Source of the DNA: Megamonas sp. UBA1796
GTDB lineage: Bacteria; Bacillota; Negativicutes; Selenomonadales; Selenomonadaceae
Direction: 5' to 3'
Assembly (NCBI GenBank): GCA_002319795.1
Contig: DCFU01000053.1
Coordinates: forward strand, 11,613 to 35,135
Length of the DNA: 23,523 nt
The notes under the pieces are model-generated. The model was not told the DNA's origin, searched no databases, and was given only the letters and a program-made list of their open reading frames with translations. Both the position numbers and the translations under genes were made by a program. Below are positions 1 through 7,917 of this stretch, piece after piece (positions within the stretch are counted from its first letter, which is position 1; each line of letters opens with the position of its first letter).

Positions 1-95
1 TGCAACCATCCCATTACCTATTTTTGTAAAGAATACTTAGAATAGGCGAAATACAGGATAGACTCATTTTTTCTAGAGTGCTCGTTGAATAATAA

Positions 96-127
96 TTGAC
101 GATATTTCGACATATTTTTTGTAAAAT
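96..127 (+). promoter_or_regulatory. Candidate operator/promoter of the hutG unit
   Basis: Positions 96-112 read TTGACGATATTTCGACA, and 15 of these 17 bases recur upstream of hutU at 4464-4480. The inner 16 bases (97-112) are an imperfect palindrome, TGnCGAnATnTCGnCA. A -10-like TAAAAT lies at 122-127, starting 26 bases after the start of the motif (27 in the hutU copy). The gap from TTGACG to TAAAAT is 20 bases, too long for an ordinary sigma-A promoter, so the motif may be an operator rather than a -35 box. TATAAA at 131-136 is an alternative -10. The 5' leader to the hutG start is about 110-120 nt and shows no clear structure. Confidence 0.45.
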
Positions 128-249
128 TCATATAAATAAAAGTTTTTAATCGAGCATGATAAAACAATATGTCTGGAAAAAGGATTTGCTTTTGGCATAG
201 TGTCTGCCATTATGAATCCTTATATTTAGCGAGGCAACGGAGGGTGAAT

Positions 250-1275
250 ATGTTTCAGGATAGATATGAACCAGCGAATTTTAAGATATGGCAAGGACGG
301 ATTGATAGTGGAAATAGTGGGGAAAACTATGATGCGTTTCGGTGGCACCAATGGATCAAGCCGTTAGATTTGCGGCAATCATTACCTGCATATACGGGTA
401 AAATGGGGTTTGCATTGCTTGGGTTCTGCTGTGATGAGGGCATCCGGCGGAATAAGGGACGTCAGGGTGCTTCTTCGGGGCCGGAGGAAATACGACGCGA
501 ACTGGCCAACTTACCCTGTTCATTTTCTTCGGAGGTAAGCTTATTTGATGCGGGAAATATTACCTGCACAGACGGGAAATTAATGAAAAGTCAGGCAACT
601 TTGGAACAAGCAGTACTTTGTCTTCGGCAAGCCGGGCTGTTTCCTCTTGTCATGGGGGGAGGGCATGAAACTGCTTTGGGGCATTTTCGAGGACAAGCAG
701 ATTTTTTGCGGCAAAAAAATGGAAAATCCGATTTGGGTATTTTAAACTTCGACGCCCACTTTGATCTTCGGCCTTTTGTCGGTGAAGGAAATTCGGGGAC
801 GATGTTTCGGCAGATTGCCGATGAGGCTTGCGAATATGGAGAAGTATTTCACTATTTTTGTCTGGGTATTCAGCGCAGCAGCAACACACTTGAATTGTTT
901 AAAACTGCCAGGCAATTAGGAGCGAGCTATTTATTAGCTGGTGATATTTCTCTGCAATATGACGAACATATCATGGAAAAACTGGATTCTTTTATGCAGC
1001 CTGTACCAAATCTTTATATATCGATTTGTGCAGATGTGTTTGCTTCTTCTTTTGCCCCGGGGGTTAGTTCACCCCAACCGTTAGGACTGCATCCGGAAAT
1101 GGTGCTCAAATATTTAAAACATGCACTGCGTACACATAAAGTGGTTGGATTTGACATTGCTGAAGTGTCACCACGATTTGATCATGATCGGGCAACAGCC
1201 AGTTTGGCAAAGGTAATCATTTTTGCCGTAGTCGATACGCTTTGTCGCATAGAAGGGCTGGACAGGCGAGAGTAA
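250..1275 (+). CDS. hutG: Formimidoylglutamase (HutG-like, ureohydrolase family)
   Basis: The product is a 341-residue arginase-superfamily protein expected to hydrolyse N-formimino-L-glutamate to glutamate and formamide in the cytoplasm. The manganese-binding pattern is visible: GGGHE (H139), NFDAHFDLR (D168, H170, D172) and a third motif ICADVF (C260, D262) followed by APGVS. Family members usually carry Asp-x-Asp at this third site; here the first position is Cys. The start at 250 is chosen because GGAGGG (239-244) lies 5 bases before it; an upstream in-frame ATG at 169 has no ribosome binding site. It is first in a unit with the PAS gene, fhs and the formate channel. HutG duplicates a step that FtcD/FchA also perform downstream. 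Ureohydrolase membership is very likely; the exact substrate is inferred from motifs and hut context. Confidence 0.88.
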   Translation: MFQDRYEPANFKIWQGRIDSGNSGENYDAFRWHQWIKPLDLRQSLPAYTGKMGFALLGFCCDEGIRRNKGRQGASSGPEEIRRELANLPCSFSSEVSLFDAGNITCTDGKLMKSQATLEQAVLCLRQAGLFPLVMGGGHETALGHFRGQADFLRQKNGKSDLGILNFDAHFDLRPFVGEGNSGTMFRQIADEACEYGEVFHYFCLGIQRSSNTLELFKTARQLGASYLLAGDISLQYDEHIMEKLDSFMQPVPNLYISICADVFASSFAPGVSSPQPLGLHPEMVLKYLKHALRTHKVVGFDIAEVSPRFDHDRATASLAKVIIFAVVDTLCRIEGLDRRE

Positions 1276-1403
1276 CATGGCCTGCTGTCTGAAAATTTAT
1301 ATATTTTAAGAAAAGTTGGTTGCAGACGTTGTAAAAGCAGCGTTTCAATAAAATGGTATTTACAGCAGGAAATAATATTGATAAAAATGAGGGGGTTAAA
1401 TGT

Positions 1404-1742
1404 ATGTCTGGAGAATGGGTACAAGAATTGCCTTTGGCCGTTACGGTTACGGATAAAACCGGTAAAATCATAGAAATGAATGATTGGTCGGCCGAAACTT
1501 TTGCAAAGTATGGTGGCAAGGCACTGGTTGGTAAAAATGTACAAGATTTTCATTCCGCCCTTGCTTGCAAAAAAATTGCCGAGATTGCCGAAACTGAAAC
1601 TGCTAATAGCTATACAATTGAAAAAGATGGTGTAAAAAAGCTGATTTACCAAACTCCATGGTATCAGAATGGTAAATATGCTGGTTTGGTGGAACTATCT
1701 ATGAGAATTCCATTTAAAATGGATAATTACATAAGAAAATAA
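1404..1742 (+). CDS. Small single-domain PAS protein in the hut island
   Basis: This 112-residue protein appears to be one PAS domain and nothing else. The N-terminal part (WVQELPLAVTVTDKTGKIIE) has the usual PAS beta-strand start and DxxGxI turn, LVGKNVQDFH follows the helical part, and the C-terminal strands include LIYQTPWYQNGKYAGLVELS. No output domain, signal peptide or membrane segment is visible. The start at 1404 has GAGGGGG (1389-1395) 8 bases upstream; the open frame reaches back to an ATG at 1353 with no such site. Related small PAS proteins, as I recall, have Cys-His at the DFH position; here it is Phe-His. It lies between hutG and fhs, so it may sense a histidine- or folate-derived ligand or redox state, but no ligand can be named from sequence. 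Confidence 0.8.
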   Translation: MSGEWVQELPLAVTVTDKTGKIIEMNDWSAETFAKYGGKALVGKNVQDFHSALACKKIAEIAETETANSYTIEKDGVKKLIYQTPWYQNGKYAGLVELSMRIPFKMDNYIRK

Positions 1743-1765
1743 AATATTTTGATGAGGTGACTATA

Positions 1766-3433
1766 ATGAAAAGTGATGTAGAAATTTCCCAAAATGCCAA
1801 AATGCAGCCAATTACCAAAATCGCTGCTGATCTTGGTTTAAGTGAAGATGATATTGAGCAGTATGGGAAATACAAAGCTAAAATATCTTTGGCAGTGTGG
1901 GATAAAATCAAGCAGCGTACGAATGGTAAATTGGTGTTGGTCAGTGCTATTAATCCGACTGCAGCCGGTGAGGGGAAAACGACGACAACCGTTGGATTAG
2001 GTGATGCTTTTCGACGATTGGGTAAAAAGGCAATGATTGCCTTGCGCGAGCCGTCATTGGGACCATGCTTTGGTATCAAGGGTGGTGCCGCTGGTGGCGG
2101 ATATGCGCAAATTGTACCAATGGAAGATATTAATTTACATTTTACTGGTGATATTCACGCTGTGACTACGGCACATAATTTATTGTCTGCTGTTATTGAT
2201 AACCATATTCAGCAAGGTAATGTGCTTGGCATTGATCCCCGTCGTGTGACTTGGCGGCGGGTGATGGACCTGAATGATCGGGCACTACGACATATTGTAC
2301 TTGGGCTTGGCGGTAAAGCCAACGGAGTTCCACGGGAAAGTGGTTTTGACATTACCGTTGCATCAGAACTTATGGCTATTTTGTGTTTAGCGAATGACCT
2401 TGAAGATATGAAACAACGAATTAGCAAGATTATCATTGGCTATACCTATGACAATAAACCGGTTACAGCAGCAGAGTTAAAAATCGTCGGTGCTTTAACG
2501 CTCTTATTCAAAGATGCTATTAAGCCTAATCTGGTACAAACACTGGAAAATACACCTGCTTTTGTACATGGGGGACCATTTGCAAATATCGCTCATGGCT
2601 GCAATAGTGTCATGGCATCGAAGTTTGCTTTAAAACTATCTGACGTGTTAATTACTGAAGCGGGTTTTGGTGCAGATCTTGGGGCTGAAAAGTTTATTGA
2701 CATAAAATGTCGTTTTGCAGGATTTATGCCGGACGCGGTAGTGCTGGTTGCTACAGTAAGGGCACTTAAGGCGCACGGAGGTGTTTCCAAAAACGAGTTG
2801 ACCAAAGTCAATCAGCAGGCACTGGCATTGGGAATGGAAAATTTAAAAAAACATATTGAAAACATGCATAAATTCAATTTACCCACAGTGGTTGCTATCA
2901 ATGCTTTCCCCACGGACACAGAGGAAGAATTGGCATTTGTCCGGGAACAATGCCAGATGCTCGGGGTTATGGTGACAATTTCAAAAGTATGGGCAGAGGG
3001 TGGTGCCGGAGGATTAGAGTTGGCCGAGCAGTTGCTTACTATGTTTAAACAACCTAAACCTGTTAAGTTTTTGTATGATGAAATGTTGCCCATTAAAGAT
3101 AAAATTAGTAGGATTGCTAAAGAAATTTATGGTGCGGATGGTGTTAATTATAGCCAGGCAGCTGAAAAAACTATTGTGGAATTAACAACAATGGGCTTTG
3201 ATAAAATACCGGTATGTATTGCTAAGACACAATACTCTTTGTCTGATGATGCAAAAAAAATTGGTCGCCCAAAAGATTTTACCATAACGGTAAAAGAAGT
3301 ACGTATCTCTGCGGGCGCAGGATTTTTGGTGATTATGACCGGAAATATCATGACGATGCCAGGATTGCCGAAAAAACCGGCGGCAGAAATAATGGATATT
3401 GATAATGACGGTAAAATTACAGGATTGTTTTAA
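1766..3433 (+). CDS. fhs: Formate--tetrahydrofolate ligase
   Basis: Formate-tetrahydrofolate ligase (10-formyl-THF synthetase) interconverts formate, ATP and THF with 10-formyl-THF, ADP and phosphate in the cytoplasm. The length of 555 residues matches the family, and the phosphate-binding loop TAAGEGKTT lies at residues 65-73, followed by the typical REPSLGPCFGIKGGAAGGGY segment. The open frame extends to a GTG at 1757, but that GTG belongs to the Shine-Dalgarno GAGGTG (1754-1759), so the ATG at 1766 is the better start. It sits between the PAS gene and a formate channel, and the hut genes downstream make one-carbon-loaded THF from histidine. This suggests it works in the ATP-forming direction, releasing formate; the direction is inferred from neighbours. 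Confidence 0.96.
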   Translation: MKSDVEISQNAKMQPITKIAADLGLSEDDIEQYGKYKAKISLAVWDKIKQRTNGKLVLVSAINPTAAGEGKTTTTVGLGDAFRRLGKKAMIALREPSLGPCFGIKGGAAGGGYAQIVPMEDINLHFTGDIHAVTTAHNLLSAVIDNHIQQGNVLGIDPRRVTWRRVMDLNDRALRHIVLGLGGKANGVPRESGFDITVASELMAILCLANDLEDMKQRISKIIIGYTYDNKPVTAAELKIVGALTLLFKDAIKPNLVQTLENTPAFVHGGPFANIAHGCNSVMASKFALKLSDVLITEAGFGADLGAEKFIDIKCRFAGFMPDAVVLVATVRALKAHGGVSKNELTKVNQQALALGMENLKKHIENMHKFNLPTVVAINAFPTDTEEELAFVREQCQMLGVMVTISKVWAEGGAGGLELAEQLLTMFKQPKPVKFLYDEMLPIKDKISRIAKEIYGADGVNYSQAAEKTIVELTTMGFDKIPVCIAKTQYSLSDDAKKIGRPKDFTITVKEVRISAGAGFLVIMTGNIMTMPGLPKKPAAEIMDIDNDGKITGLF

Positions 3434-3473
3434 TTGAATATGGGTTGCATAACCAAAGTGAAGGTGGGCTGAG

Positions 3474-4301
3474 TTGAACTACTATATACCGAAAGAGATT
3501 ATAGGAATAGCACTTAGAGCTGTGGTAAACAAGGTACAGCTTAACATCTCGCAGATGGTGATTCTGGGAATGCTGGCTGGGGTATACATCGGTTTTGGGG
3601 CTGAGGCATCAACGATGGCTATGCATGATATCGGTAGTGTAGGAGCCGGGCGTTTTTTGGCAGGCGTGATTTTTGCTACGGGATTGATGCTTGTTATATT
3701 ATGTGGCGGTGAATTGTTTACCGGTAATATGCTCATTTGGCTGGGATATTTAGAACATAAGGTTAGCATGCGTCTCATGTTGAAAAATTGGTTTTATGTA
3801 TATATTGGGAACCTTATTGGTGCGCTGCTTTTAGCCTGGATGATGAATATTTCTGGATTGTGGAGCTATAATAACGGATTGTATGGTGATTATGTTGTAA
3901 AAATCGCTTTAAGCAAATTAAATCTTTCTTTTAGCGAAGCTTTAGTCAGAGGTATATTGTGTAATTGGCTGGTATGTTTGGCTGTATGGATGGCTTACGC
4001 TGCCAAAGACATACCTGGTAAGATAATGAGTATATTTTTCCCTATAATGCTATTTGTAACGAGTTCTTTTGAGCATAGTGTGGCAAATATGTATTACCTG
4101 GCAGCAGGAATATTGGCTGGTAATGACCAAACACTGTTAGTACTTAGCGGATTAGCAGGAAAAACTGCAAATCTAAATGTGACGAATGCGTTAGTCAATA
4201 ATTTACTGCCAGTTACATTGGGCAATATTATTGGGGGAGTAGTTTTTGTAGCTAGCTGCTATTGGTATTGCTATAAAAATGACATAACAAAGGCACCATA
4301 A
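3474..4301 (+). CDS. Formate/nitrite transporter family channel
   Basis: This 275-residue integral membrane protein of the FNT (FocA/NirC) family has the expected six hydrophobic segments. Family signatures are present: GELFTGNML near residue 79, LVRGILCNWLV near 157, and FEHSVANMYY with the central pore histidine at H201. A lysine (K148) lies just before the NLSF segment, where FocA has its conserved Lys. The start is TTG at 3474, preceded by AAGGTGG (3461-3467) with 6 bases between. It lies 40 bases after fhs and probably shares its transcript. With fhs beside it, formate is the most likely substrate, leaving the cell as an end product of histidine breakdown; nitrite, lactate or hydrosulfide are known for other family members and cannot be excluded. 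Confidence 0.88.
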   Translation: MNYYIPKEIIGIALRAVVNKVQLNISQMVILGMLAGVYIGFGAEASTMAMHDIGSVGAGRFLAGVIFATGLMLVILCGGELFTGNMLIWLGYLEHKVSMRLMLKNWFYVYIGNLIGALLLAWMMNISGLWSYNNGLYGDYVVKIALSKLNLSFSEALVRGILCNWLVCLAVWMAYAAKDIPGKIMSIFFPIMLFVTSSFEHSVANMYYLAAGILAGNDQTLLVLSGLAGKTANLNVTNALVNNLLPVTLGNIIGGVVFVASCYWYCYKNDITKAP

Positions 4302-4328
4302 GAGTATTAAATTTTTTTTGCTTGATAA

Positions 4329-4428
4329 GCGGCAACGGGCTTTAGGACATATTCGTAGTGAAAATTCTTTGCCGCATAGAAAGAATTGGCCTGACGAGAG
4401 TAAAATCCCTGACATATTCATTCGTCGG
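4329..4428. repeat. Two inverted repeats in the fnt-hutU gap
   Basis: The 265-base gap between the formate channel and hutU contains two possible hairpins. GCGGCAA (4329-4335) pairs perfectly with TTGCCGC (4369-4375), and CTGACGA (4391-4397) pairs with TCGTCGG (4422-4428) with one G-T wobble. Neither is followed by a T-run, so they are not ordinary intrinsic terminators. They lie upstream of the hutU promoter region and would be in the 3' untranslated end of the first unit. I do not recognise them as a known riboswitch. Confidence 0.35.
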
Positions 4429-4463
4429 TATAAGGTATGCTTTTGCTTGTTAGAAAAATATTT

Positions 4464-4496
4464 TTGACGATTTTTTGACACTATTTACATTATAAT
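4464..4496 (+). promoter_or_regulatory. Candidate operator/promoter of the hutU unit
   Basis: TTGACGATTTTTTGACA (4464-4480) matches the motif upstream of hutG at 15 of 17 bases, and a consensus -10 TATAAT lies at 4491-4496. As at hutG, the spacing from the motif to the -10 is too long (TTGACG, 21 bases) or too short (TTGACA at 4475-4480, 10 bases) for a standard sigma-A promoter. Conservation of motif plus -10 at almost the same distance argues for a shared regulator that replaces or overlaps the -35 contact. The leader to the hutU start would be about 65 bases. Confidence 0.5.
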
Positions 4497-4566
4497 AAGA
4501 ACATATAAAATTTTTAAAAAATTGTATATGTTAAGTTTTGAAAATTCATAAAGGGGAGATAAGACG

Positions 4567-6591
4567 ATGCAATTTGACAATAAAGAAATCAATGGTGCTA
4601 TGACGATTAAGTTAGATAATGTATTACCGGAGTTGCCTGTGTTTAAAAAAGGCGTTCGCCGGGCACCGGATAGAGGTTTTCGGCTGACGATTGAACAAAG
4701 TAAAGTGGCATTGAAAAATGCTTTGAGGTACGTCCCGGAAGAACTGCATAAGCAGCTGGCAAGTGAATTCATGGAAGAATTAAAAACGTATGGGCGAATT
4801 TATGCTTATCGGTATATGCCGAAAGAAAGAATTTATGGAAAAGCATTGGATGAATACAAAGGAAATTGTATGGAAGGTAAGGCATTCCAAGTCATGATTG
4901 ATAATAATCTAGATCATGATGTAGCACTTTATCCTTATGAGATGGTGACTTATGGAGAAACTGGCAGTGTATGCCAAAATTGGATGCAATATCGTTTGAT
5001 TAAAAAATATCTGGAAATATTGACTCGGGATCAAACCCTGGTCGTAGAGTCTGGGCATCCATTGGGATTGTTTCCGTCTAAACCTGAAGCACCCAGGGTC
5101 ATTATAACCAATGCGCTGATGGTCGGGATGTTTGATAATCAGGATGACTGGGAAATAGCTGAGCAGATGGGAGTTGCCAACTATGGACAGATGACCGCAG
5201 GCGGATGGATGTATATTGGACCGCAGGGCATTGTTCATGGAACCTTTAACACGATATTAACGGCTGGCAGGATTAAGTTAGGCGTTGCACCCCGCGATGA
5301 TTTGCATGGGAAAGTATTTGTTTCCTCTGGATTGGGTGGTATGAGCGGTGCGCAGCCCAAAGCAGTAGAAATTGCTGGTGCTGTAGGTATTATTGCCGAA
5401 GTAGACATTTCCCGCATTCAGACAAGGTTGGACCAAGGATGGGTTAGCAAATGCAGCGATGATCTTGAACAGGTATTTAAGATAGCAGAGGAATATCAAT
5501 CCTCTGGCAAGACTGTATCCATCGCCTATCATGGCAATATTGTGGATTTGTTGGATTATGCAGTAGCCAATCACAAGCATATTGATCTGTTGTCTGATCA
5601 AACGTCTTGTCATGCAGCCTATGACGGTGGTTACTGTCCGCAAGGCTTGAGTTTTGCCCAGCGCACGCAAATGCTGGCGCACAACCGGGAAAAATTCCAT
5701 ACGCTGGTCAATCAGAGCTTGCGACGTCATTTTGAATGTATCAAAATTCTGGTCGAACGGGGCACGTATTTTTTCGATTACGGCAATTCCTTCTTAAAGG
5801 CCGTGTATGATGCCGGCGTAAAAGAAATTGCTAAAAATGGTCATGATGAAAAGGATGGTTTTGTGTTCCCGTCGTATGTGGAAGATATTATGGGACCTGA
5901 ACTATTTGATTACGGTTACGGGCCGTTCCGCTGGGTCTGCCTGAGTGGCAAACAGGAGGATTTGCATAAAACTGACCAGGCTGCTATGAGCTGCATCAAT
6001 CCAAATCGTCGCGGTCAGGATCGCGACAACTATATCTGGATTCGCGATGCGGAAAAGAATGCTTTAGTCGTGGGCACGCAGGCGCGTATTTTGTATCAGG
6101 ATGCCGAAGGACGCAAAAATATCGCCTTGAAATTCAACGCAATGGTGCGCAACGGTGAGATTGGTCCGGTTATGATGGGGCGTGACCACCACGATGTCAG
6201 TGGTACAGATTCGCCGTTTAGAGAAACGTCGAATATCAAGGACGGCAGCAACGTTATGGCCGATATGGCAGTGCAATGTTTTGCCGGCAATGCTGCCCGT
6301 GGGATGAGCTTAGTGGCCTTACACAACGGTGGCGGCGTGGGAATTGGTAAGGCCATCAACGGTGGTTTTGGCATGGTGCTGGATGGCAGCGAGCGTGTGG
6401 ACACAATTTTGCAGTCAGCGATGCTGTGGGATGTTATGGGTGGTGTGGCTAGAAGATCATGGGCAAGAAATGAACATTCTATTGAAACCATCATTGAATT
6501 TAATCGTGAATACGCAGGCAAGGCGCATGTGACGATTCCTTATATAGCAACGGAAGAATTGATAAATAAAGTTGTATCAGAGGTATTTTAA
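4567..6591 (+). CDS. hutU: Urocanate hydratase (long form)
   Basis: Urocanase adds water to urocanate to give 4-imidazolone-5-propionate, using a tightly bound NAD+. The 674-residue product has GQMTAGGWMYIGPQGIVHGT at 207-226, GLGGMSGAQPKA at 255-266 and a glycine-rich HNGGGVGIGKAINGGFG near the C-terminus, all typical of the family. The length matches the longer urocanase form known from animals and some anaerobic bacteria, about 120 residues more than the well-studied form of pseudomonads and bacilli. The start ATG at 4567 has AAGGGGAG (4551-4558) 8 bases before it. It begins the second hut unit with its own promoter region, and hutI follows after 38 bases. Confidence 0.96.
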   Translation: MQFDNKEINGAMTIKLDNVLPELPVFKKGVRRAPDRGFRLTIEQSKVALKNALRYVPEELHKQLASEFMEELKTYGRIYAYRYMPKERIYGKALDEYKGNCMEGKAFQVMIDNNLDHDVALYPYEMVTYGETGSVCQNWMQYRLIKKYLEILTRDQTLVVESGHPLGLFPSKPEAPRVIITNALMVGMFDNQDDWEIAEQMGVANYGQMTAGGWMYIGPQGIVHGTFNTILTAGRIKLGVAPRDDLHGKVFVSSGLGGMSGAQPKAVEIAGAVGIIAEVDISRIQTRLDQGWVSKCSDDLEQVFKIAEEYQSSGKTVSIAYHGNIVDLLDYAVANHKHIDLLSDQTSCHAAYDGGYCPQGLSFAQRTQMLAHNREKFHTLVNQSLRRHFECIKILVERGTYFFDYGNSFLKAVYDAGVKEIAKNGHDEKDGFVFPSYVEDIMGPELFDYGYGPFRWVCLSGKQEDLHKTDQAAMSCINPNRRGQDRDNYIWIRDAEKNALVVGTQARILYQDAEGRKNIALKFNAMVRNGEIGPVMMGRDHHDVSGTDSPFRETSNIKDGSNVMADMAVQCFAGNAARGMSLVALHNGGGVGIGKAINGGFGMVLDGSERVDTILQSAMLWDVMGGVARRSWARNEHSIETIIEFNREYAGKAHVTIPYIATEELINKVVSEVF

Positions 6592-6629
6592 TAGCTTTTG
6601 TTGAAAAAAATACTAAAGGGGGAGATGCT

Positions 6630-7913
6630 TTGCATACTGAAAGCGGCAGCAGATCGTTACTAATCAAACATGCAGCCGAAATTGTCACGAATACTGGCAT
6701 AGCAGCAAAAAAAGGAGCAGATATGAACCGTTTAATGAGAATCACTGACGGTGCATTATTAGTAAAAGATGGGATTATTGATTGGGTGGGTGCAATGGAT
6801 GACTTGCCCGCATTGGATGAAAAAAATTTGAAAGTTATTGATGCCAATGGCTGCAGTGTAATACCAGGATTTGTAGATTCACATACGCATTTTGTGTTTG
6901 GCGGTTATCGTCCGGAAGAATTTTTTTGGCGACTCAGCGGTACGCCTTATTTGGAAATTTTAGAGCGCGGTGGTGGTATTTTAAATACGGTTGAAGCTAC
7001 ACATTCGATGTGTTATGAGGAAATGCTACAAATCGCGTCGCAAAGGTTAGATGCTATGTTAGCTATGGGGGTCACCACAGTTGAAGGCAAGAGCGGTTAC
7101 GGACTGGATTTAGATACTGAACTCATGCAATTAAAGGTGATGGGAGAGTTAACAAACAACCATGTTGTCGATGTCGTAGCTACTTTTTTGGGTGCGCATG
7201 CTGTGCCACCCGATTATCATGGTCGGTCAGATGATTATGTCGAATTCATTGTGCAAAAAATTTTACCAGCAGTCGTAGAGCAGGGAATAGCAGAATTTTG
7301 TGATGTGTTTTGTGAGAAGGGTGTTTTCTCGGTAGAGCAGACGCGAATAATCCTGAAAGCAGCCATGGCCTTTGGGTTAAAAGCAAAAATTCATGCGGAT
7401 GAGATAGTATCTTTTGGTGGAGCTGAGCTTGCAGCTGAAATTGGAGCTGTTTCAGCGGATCATTTGCTGCAGGCATCGGATCAGGGAATTGCAGCTATGG
7501 CAACGCAAGGGGTGGTAGCAACGGTGTTGCCGATGACAGCATTTTGTTTGCGGGAAAAATATGCCAGAGCCAGGAAAATGATTGATGCTGGAGGAGCGTT
7601 GGCATTGGCAAGCGACTATAATCCAGGAAGTTGTTTTAGCCATTCAATGCCAATGCTGATTGCATTGGCGGCTATTCAGATGAAACTATCACCAGCAGAG
7701 ATTTTAACAGCTTTGACACTGAATGGTGCTGCTGCTGTCGGCAGAGCAGATCGTATTGGGACGTTAGAGTGTGGCAAACAGGCAGACGTAGTAATACTGA
7801 AATATCCTTCCTATTTGTTTCTTACTTATCATGCCGGTATGGATATTGTCAATACGGTCATAAAAAAAGGACAAATAGTGGTAGATAAACGAAAGAATAA
7901 AGGGGAGATTTAA
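6630..7913 (+). CDS. hutI: Imidazolonepropionase
   Basis: Imidazolonepropionase opens the ring of 4-imidazolone-5-propionate to give N-formimino-L-glutamate. It is a 427-residue amidohydrolase-superfamily enzyme with the metal-binding DSHTHFVFGG (H85, H87), KSGYGLD at 154-160, GAHAVPP at 188-194, HADE (H255) and ASDYNPG (D329). The start is TTG at 6630, 5 bases after an AAAGGGGGAG site (6616-6624); an ATG at 6625 is out of frame, and the next in-frame ATG (codon 32) would remove the first strand, SLLIKHAAEIVT. Four bases separate its stop from ftcD, and the ftcD ribosome binding site lies inside its last codons, so the two are probably translated together. Confidence 0.95.
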   Translation: MHTESGSRSLLIKHAAEIVTNTGIAAKKGADMNRLMRITDGALLVKDGIIDWVGAMDDLPALDEKNLKVIDANGCSVIPGFVDSHTHFVFGGYRPEEFFWRLSGTPYLEILERGGGILNTVEATHSMCYEEMLQIASQRLDAMLAMGVTTVEGKSGYGLDLDTELMQLKVMGELTNNHVVDVVATFLGAHAVPPDYHGRSDDYVEFIVQKILPAVVEQGIAEFCDVFCEKGVFSVEQTRIILKAAMAFGLKAKIHADEIVSFGGAELAAEIGAVSADHLLQASDQGIAAMATQGVVATVLPMTAFCLREKYARARKMIDAGGALALASDYNPGSCFSHSMPMLIALAAIQMKLSPAEILTALTLNGAAAVGRADRIGTLECGKQADVVILKYPSYLFLTYHAGMDIVNTVIKKGQIVVDKRKNKGEI

Positions 7914-7917
7914 TCAA

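Noticed and set aside
79..156. TGCTCG/CGAGCA arms around the hutG promoter
   Set aside because: Six bases 66 apart are expected by chance at this scale.
169..249. Longer HutG start at 169
   Set aside because: No ribosome binding site before 169, and the extra 27 residues do not look like the family N-terminus; 250 has GGAGGG at good distance.
1281..1369. Inverted repeat CCTGCTGT/ACAGCAGG between hutG and the PAS gene
   Set aside because: Only 8 bases with a 73-base gap, no T-run and no associated signal; likely chance.
1182..1652. Long - strand ORF opposite the PAS gene
   Set aside because: It is antisense to two well-supported genes, has no ribosome site and no recognisable protein features.
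1757..1765. GTG start of Fhs at 1757
   Set aside because: The GTG is part of the Shine-Dalgarno GAGGTG that serves the ATG at 1766.
4390..4430. Hammerhead ribozyme, because CTGACGAG resembles its core
   Set aside because: The matching GAAA segment and the three-stem arrangement are not found around it.
4302..4463. Tetrahydrofolate or other known riboswitch before hutU
   Set aside because: No recognised consensus, and the region lies upstream of the probable promoter.
5278..5730. 150-codon - strand ORF inside hutU
   Set aside because: Mirror frame of a clear urocanase; no family features.
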